Assembly (NCBI GenBank): GCA_964575675.1
Contig: CAZNRY010000083.1
Coordinates: 1 to 18,131 of the forward strand
From: CAZNRY01 sp964575675
Lineage (GTDB): Bacteria > Eisenbacteria > RBG-16-71-46 > CAIMUX01 > VGJL01
Reading direction: 5' to 3'
Length of the DNA: 18,131 bases
Within the stretch, counting starts at the first letter, position 1, and every line of letters begins with the position of its first letter. Below are positions 15,211-18,131 of this stretch, piece after piece. A program made the translations under genes and the position numbers. The notes under the pieces are model-generated. The model was not told the origin of the DNA and ran no database searches. It worked only from the letters and a program-made list of their open reading frames with translations.

Positions 15211-16713
15211 TTAGTGATCGGGCCCGGAGCCGGCCGGCTTCGTCTCCTCACCGTCCCCGGCCGGGTCCTTCCCAGACCGATCGTAGAATCCCCTCGTTCT
15301 TCGCCGATGCGCCTTGACGATCTCCGGCTCGCGTCCCTCGTCGGAAGGGATGTACGGGCGACTCTCCGAGGCCGGGATCCCGTCTGGCAAATACGACTCC
15401 GGGATCCAGTGCCCCGTCGAGGCGTGCGGATACCGATACCCTTCCCCAAACCCGAGATGGGCCATGAGCGCGGTCGGGGCGTTGCGGATCCGCAGCGGAA
15501 CCCCGAGGGGACCAAGGTCGCGGGCCATCGCCGCCGCGCGGGCGTAGGACGCGTACACCGAGTTCGACTTGGGGCACATCGCGAGATAGAGCGTGAGCTG
15601 GGCCAGGGCCAGATGCCCCTCCGGCGAGCCGATGAACTGATAGGCCGCCGCGGCGGCGTTCGCATGGTGAAGGGCCGCGGGATCGGCCAGTCCCACGTCC
15701 TCCGACGCGAAGCGGATCAACCGCCGAACGACGTAGCGCGGATCCTCGCCCGATTCGAGCATGCGGGCGAGCCAGTAGAGCGAGGCGTGCGGATCGCTGC
15801 CACGAAGCGATTTATGGAGCGCCGAGATGATGTCGAAGTGCTCCTCGCGCCCGAGCGGGAGCCCCGTCGCGCGTTCGCAGACCTTCGCGGTCCATGCGGC
15901 GTCCGGCCTGCGGACGCCGTCGGCGTCCGGCGGGGTCGCGGCAGCCAGCATTTCGAGCGTGTTGAGGAGCCGGCGGGCGTCGAGCGAGGCATGCCGGAGC
16001 AAGACGTCCCACGCGGGATCCGAAAGCGTCATCGGCGCGTCCCCGATCCCACGTTCGGAATCGGCGACCGCGCGTGTCCCAAGCAGCCGGAGATGCGTCT
16101 CGTCCAGCGGCCTCAGTACGTATACGGCGCACCTCGACAGGAGCGGAGGGATCACCTCGAAGGATGGGTTCTCGGTCGTCGCTCCGATCAAAACGATCCG
16201 CCCGCTCTCGACGTGTGGAAGGAAAGCGTCCTGTTGGGCGCGATTGAATCGGTGGATCTCATCCACGAAGAGGACGGTCCTGACCTTCTCCCGCTGCCAG
16301 CGGTCCTTGGCTCGCTCGACGACCTCCCGGACGTTGCGGACCCCCGAGAGCACGGCGCTGAACCGCTCGGCGGCGTAACCGGGCAGATGGGACAGGAGAA
16401 TCGCCAGGGTCGTCTTCCCCGAACCGGGAGGCCCCCATAGGATCATCGAGGAGAGGCGCCCATTCTCGTAGAGCTTGCGGAGCGGGGCGTTCTCGCCGGT
16501 CAGGTGTTCCTGGCCGAGGATGTCGGCCCAGTTTCGTGGACGCATTCTCTCCGCGAGAGGGGCCAGGGAACGCGTCTCAGGGTCCCAGGAAGGGTCGGAT
16601 TGAGGCGGCTCGGCGCCCGCCGGGACCGGGCGCATTCCCTCGTGCGATCGACCGGACCCGGCTCGACTTCCGAAAAAGTCGCCTTCCCCACCCGGGTTCT
16701 TAGGCTTCTCCAT
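15211..16713 (-). CDS. rarA: Replication-associated recombination protein A (AAA+ ATPase RarA/MgsA)
   Basis: RarA is a clamp-loader-like AAA+ ATPase that acts at stalled replication forks. This 500-residue protein carries LAERMRPRNWADILGQEHL, Walker A GPPGSGKTT (94-102), Walker B VLFVDEIHRFN (147-157), sensor 1 GATTENPSFEV (177-187), and the arginine finger region LLSRCAVY around R194. The C-terminal tetramerisation domain has the usual YRYPH near the end. An unusual feature is about 50 extra disordered residues before the conserved start. The ATG at 16713 lies 14 bases inside the end of galE, which suggests translational coupling. An internal ATG at 16635 with GAGGGA immediately upstream is the alternative start. 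The C-terminus is extended by a charged tail after the family domain. Confidence 0.95.
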   Translation of the reverse strand: MEKPKNPGGEGDFFGSRAGSGRSHEGMRPVPAGAEPPQSDPSWDPETRSLAPLAERMRPRNWADILGQEHLTGENAPLRKLYENGRLSSMILWGPPGSGKTTLAILLSHLPGYAAERFSAVLSGVRNVREVVERAKDRWQREKVRTVLFVDEIHRFNRAQQDAFLPHVESGRIVLIGATTENPSFEVIPPLLSRCAVYVLRPLDETHLRLLGTRAVADSERGIGDAPMTLSDPAWDVLLRHASLDARRLLNTLEMLAAATPPDADGVRRPDAAWTAKVCERATGLPLGREEHFDIISALHKSLRGSDPHASLYWLARMLESGEDPRYVVRRLIRFASEDVGLADPAALHHANAAAAAYQFIGSPEGHLALAQLTLYLAMCPKSNSVYASYARAAAMARDLGPLGVPLRIRNAPTALMAHLGFGEGYRYPHASTGHWIPESYLPDGIPASESRPYIPSDEGREPEIVKAHRRRTRGFYDRSGKDPAGDGEETKPAGSGPDH

Positions 16714-17734
16714 CCCCGTAACCAGCCGGGTGGCGTTTCATCCACCGAAAGGCGCTCTCAACGATTGCGTCGAGCGAATCGAACTTGGGGGACCAACCGA
16801 GGATCTCGCGGGCCCGCTCGCTCGACGCGACGAGACGCGGCGGGTCGCCCGGACGCCGCGGCGCGGCCGCCCAAGGGACTCTCCGCCCGACCACCTTCTC
16901 CACGGCCCGGATCACGTCGAGAACGGAGAACCCGGAGCCGTTGCCGAGGTTCAGGATCAACCGCTTCGCCCCACCTGACTCCTGCCCTCCTTCGAAGAGG
17001 CGCCCCCCCTCCTCCAGCTCGCCGAGGCCAAGGCGGTGGGCTTCGGCGAGATCGACGACGTGGATGTAGTCGCGGACGCAGGTCCCGTCCGGTGTCGGGT
17101 AGTCGGTTCCGAAAACAGCGAGCGGAGGTCCTGATCCCAGGGCCGCCCGAAGCGCCAGCGGGATCAGATGGGTCTCCTCAGCGTGGTCCTCTCCCCTCGC
17201 CTCGCTCGCCCCGGCCGCATTGAAGTAGCGAAGCGAGCCGAACGCTATGCCGTGGATCCTGCGATACCACTCGAGGACTTGCTCACATACCAGCTTGCTC
17301 TGCCCATAGGGATTCGTCGGCCGGGTCGGAGCATCTTCCCGGATGGGCGTCGCATCGGGATCACCGTAGGTCGCCGCCGAGGAGGAGAAGAGGAACTTCC
17401 TGCAGCCGGACTCCACGCAGGCGTCGAGAAGATTCACGATCCCCCCGACGTTGTTTCTGAAATAGAGGCCGGGATCCCGCATCGATTCACCGACCAAACT
17501 GGATGCGGCGAAGTGAAGAACCCCCTCCGGGCGAAACTCGCCCAGTATCGCGCGCAGCCGATCCCTGTCGGACGTGGAGCAGACGTCGAGCCGGGCGGGA
17601 CGGGGAACCGCGGCACGGTGGCCGCAGCTCAGGTCATCCACGACACGGAGCTCGTGAGGATCCGGCTGGGAAAGGAGCAACTCGGTCGTAACACTGCCGA
17701 TATAGCCGGCCCCACCCGTTACGAGGATGCGCAT
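16700..17734 (-). CDS. galE: UDP-glucose 4-epimerase
   Basis: GalE interconverts UDP-glucose and UDP-galactose with bound NAD and supplies galactosyl donors for polysaccharides and lipopolysaccharide. This 344-residue extended SDR has the NAD motif TGGAGYIGS (6-14), VVDDLSCGH (31-39), the catalytic S118-S119-A120 region (FSSSAATYGD) and the Y143-x3-K147 pair in YGQSK. It also has RYFNAAGA and the substrate signature TPDGTCVRDYIHV. A short acidic/glycine insert (EEGGRLFEGGQESGGAK) sits before LNLGNG, where many GalE proteins are shorter. ATG 17734 is preceded by AGGG about 9 bases upstream. The gene overlaps rarA by 14 bases, so the two are probably one transcript although their functions are unrelated. 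Confidence 0.95.
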   Translation of the reverse strand: MRILVTGGAGYIGSVTTELLLSQPDPHELRVVDDLSCGHRAAVPRPARLDVCSTSDRDRLRAILGEFRPEGVLHFAASSLVGESMRDPGLYFRNNVGGIVNLLDACVESGCRKFLFSSSAATYGDPDATPIREDAPTRPTNPYGQSKLVCEQVLEWYRRIHGIAFGSLRYFNAAGASEARGEDHAEETHLIPLALRAALGSGPPLAVFGTDYPTPDGTCVRDYIHVVDLAEAHRLGLGELEEGGRLFEGGQESGGAKRLILNLGNGSGFSVLDVIRAVEKVVGRRVPWAAAPRRPGDPPRLVASSERAREILGWSPKFDSLDAIVESAFRWMKRHPAGYGDGEA

Positions 17735-17803
17735 CGGTTAGACCCTAGCAAATTAGGCGCTGGCCAGGCAGGGGCCGGTATACCGAAAGTCTTCTGAAAA
17801 AGA

Positions 17804-17833
17804 TTGACACTCCCCTCGCCGCATTGATACGGT
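17804..17833 (+). promoter_or_regulatory. Possible plus-strand promoter without a visible gene
   Basis: A perfect TTGACA (17804-17809) is followed after 18 bases by TACGGT (17828-17833), with TG at the extended -10 position. It points away from galE into a region with no plus-strand gene. It could drive a small RNA, or it may be chance. Confidence 0.3.
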
Positions 17834-18062
17834 TTTTGCGATGTAGGGTGTTCCCTGCCCATACGATCGTTGTCAGTGCCGGTAACCTATTTTCGAAGAA
17901 GCGGGCTATCTTCCTTCTGAGGTTCGGCGTTCTGATAATCCGTACATGGCGGGGAACCCCTTTCCCCCCCTGGAAACACAGATCCTTCTCCAGGAAGAGG
18001 TCGGGGGGCCAGGAGATCGTTCTCACAGGCCCCCCCCGAGAAGTTGCGAGAATGCCGCTCTC
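17834..18062. other. Intergenic region with two GC hairpins
   Basis: No gene is recognisable across the 328 bases between the partial right-edge gene and galE. A 6-bp hairpin (GGGGAA/TTCCCC, 17951-17967) and a longer stem (GGGGGGCC at 18003-18010 with GGCCCCCC at 18028-18035) are present. The second lies 25 bases after the stop of the partial minus-strand gene and could be its terminator, though no T run follows. A perfect 10-base palindrome CGGTATACCG (17776-17785) lies between galE and the TTGACA box. Confidence 0.4.
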
Positions 18063-18131
18063 TCAGAGGGGCGGCAGGATCGGCATGATCGGCTTCTTCG
18101 CCGCCTTCTTTGCCTTCTTCTTCGCGACCTT
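18063..18131 (-). CDS. C-terminal tail of a lysine/alanine-rich protein (partial)
   Basis: Only the last 22 codons and the TGA stop are inside the window. The readable tail is KVAKKKAKKAAKK followed by a short hydrophobic, proline-containing end (PIMPILPPL). Lys/Ala-rich tails like this occur on histone-H1-like and other nucleic-acid-binding bacterial proteins, but a tail alone does not identify the protein. The frame is supported by the repeated AAG/GCG codons and a clean stop. Hairpins downstream fit an end of transcription there. Confidence 0.55.
   Translation of the reverse strand, partial: KVAKKKAKKAAKKPIMPILPPL

Noticed and set aside
15214..16440. Plus-strand open frame of 408 codons
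   Set aside because: It is antisense to rarA, which has all AAA+ motifs. The arginine-rich translation has no recognisable fold.
17745..18026. Minus-strand open frame of 93 codons upstream of galE
   Set aside because: There is no ribosome binding site and no family resemblance, and the frame crosses the GC hairpins. It was left out rather than called a gene, although a small unknown protein cannot be fully excluded.

Overview
The window is GC-rich bacterial chromosome with mostly tightly packed genes and no mobile element, CRISPR array, rRNA or phage gene. A FlgD-like C-terminal beta domain on a secreted protein, an orphan PEP/pyruvate-binding protein carrying receiver-like domains, and 40-residue TPR repeats are reminiscent of uncultured FCB-group lineages such as Candidatus Eisenbacteria. 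That placement is an inference from gene style, not from a marker gene.

Layout. At the left edge, an acyl-CoA dehydrogenase (minus, cut by the window edge) diverges from a pteridine-reductase-like SDR (plus). The SDR converges on, and overlaps by 32 bases, the last gene of a minus-strand envelope operon: an L,D-transpeptidase with a good sigma70-type promoter, a small cupin coupled by a GTGA overlap, and an AsmA-like membrane protein. A 559-base gap follows. Next on the plus strand come a membrane hybrid-free histidine kinase, a single-domain response regulator and NADP-type glutamate dehydrogenase, ending in a strong hairpin. On the minus strand there is then an AlkD-type DNA glycosylase followed by a 994-residue orphan PEP-synthase-like ATP-binding protein. 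A frameshifted TPR gene remnant lies upstream of alkD. Beyond it are a secreted class II glutamine amidotransferase, tRNA-Glu(UUC), rarA and galE, all minus strand. The window closes with the lysine-rich tail of a partial gene.

How the genes fit together. The L,D-transpeptidase operon acts on the cell envelope. The kinase/regulator pair is a two-component phosphorelay with no output domain of its own. gdhA supplies glutamate. rarA and alkD act in DNA maintenance, and galE supplies UDP-galactose.

The two most unusual genes are the orphan PEP/pyruvate-binding protein with one decayed and one apparently intact receiver domain, and the secreted amidotransferase whose catalytic N-terminal cysteine sits exactly at the predicted signal-peptide cleavage site. 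No complete new multi-gene system can be demonstrated from the sequence alone.
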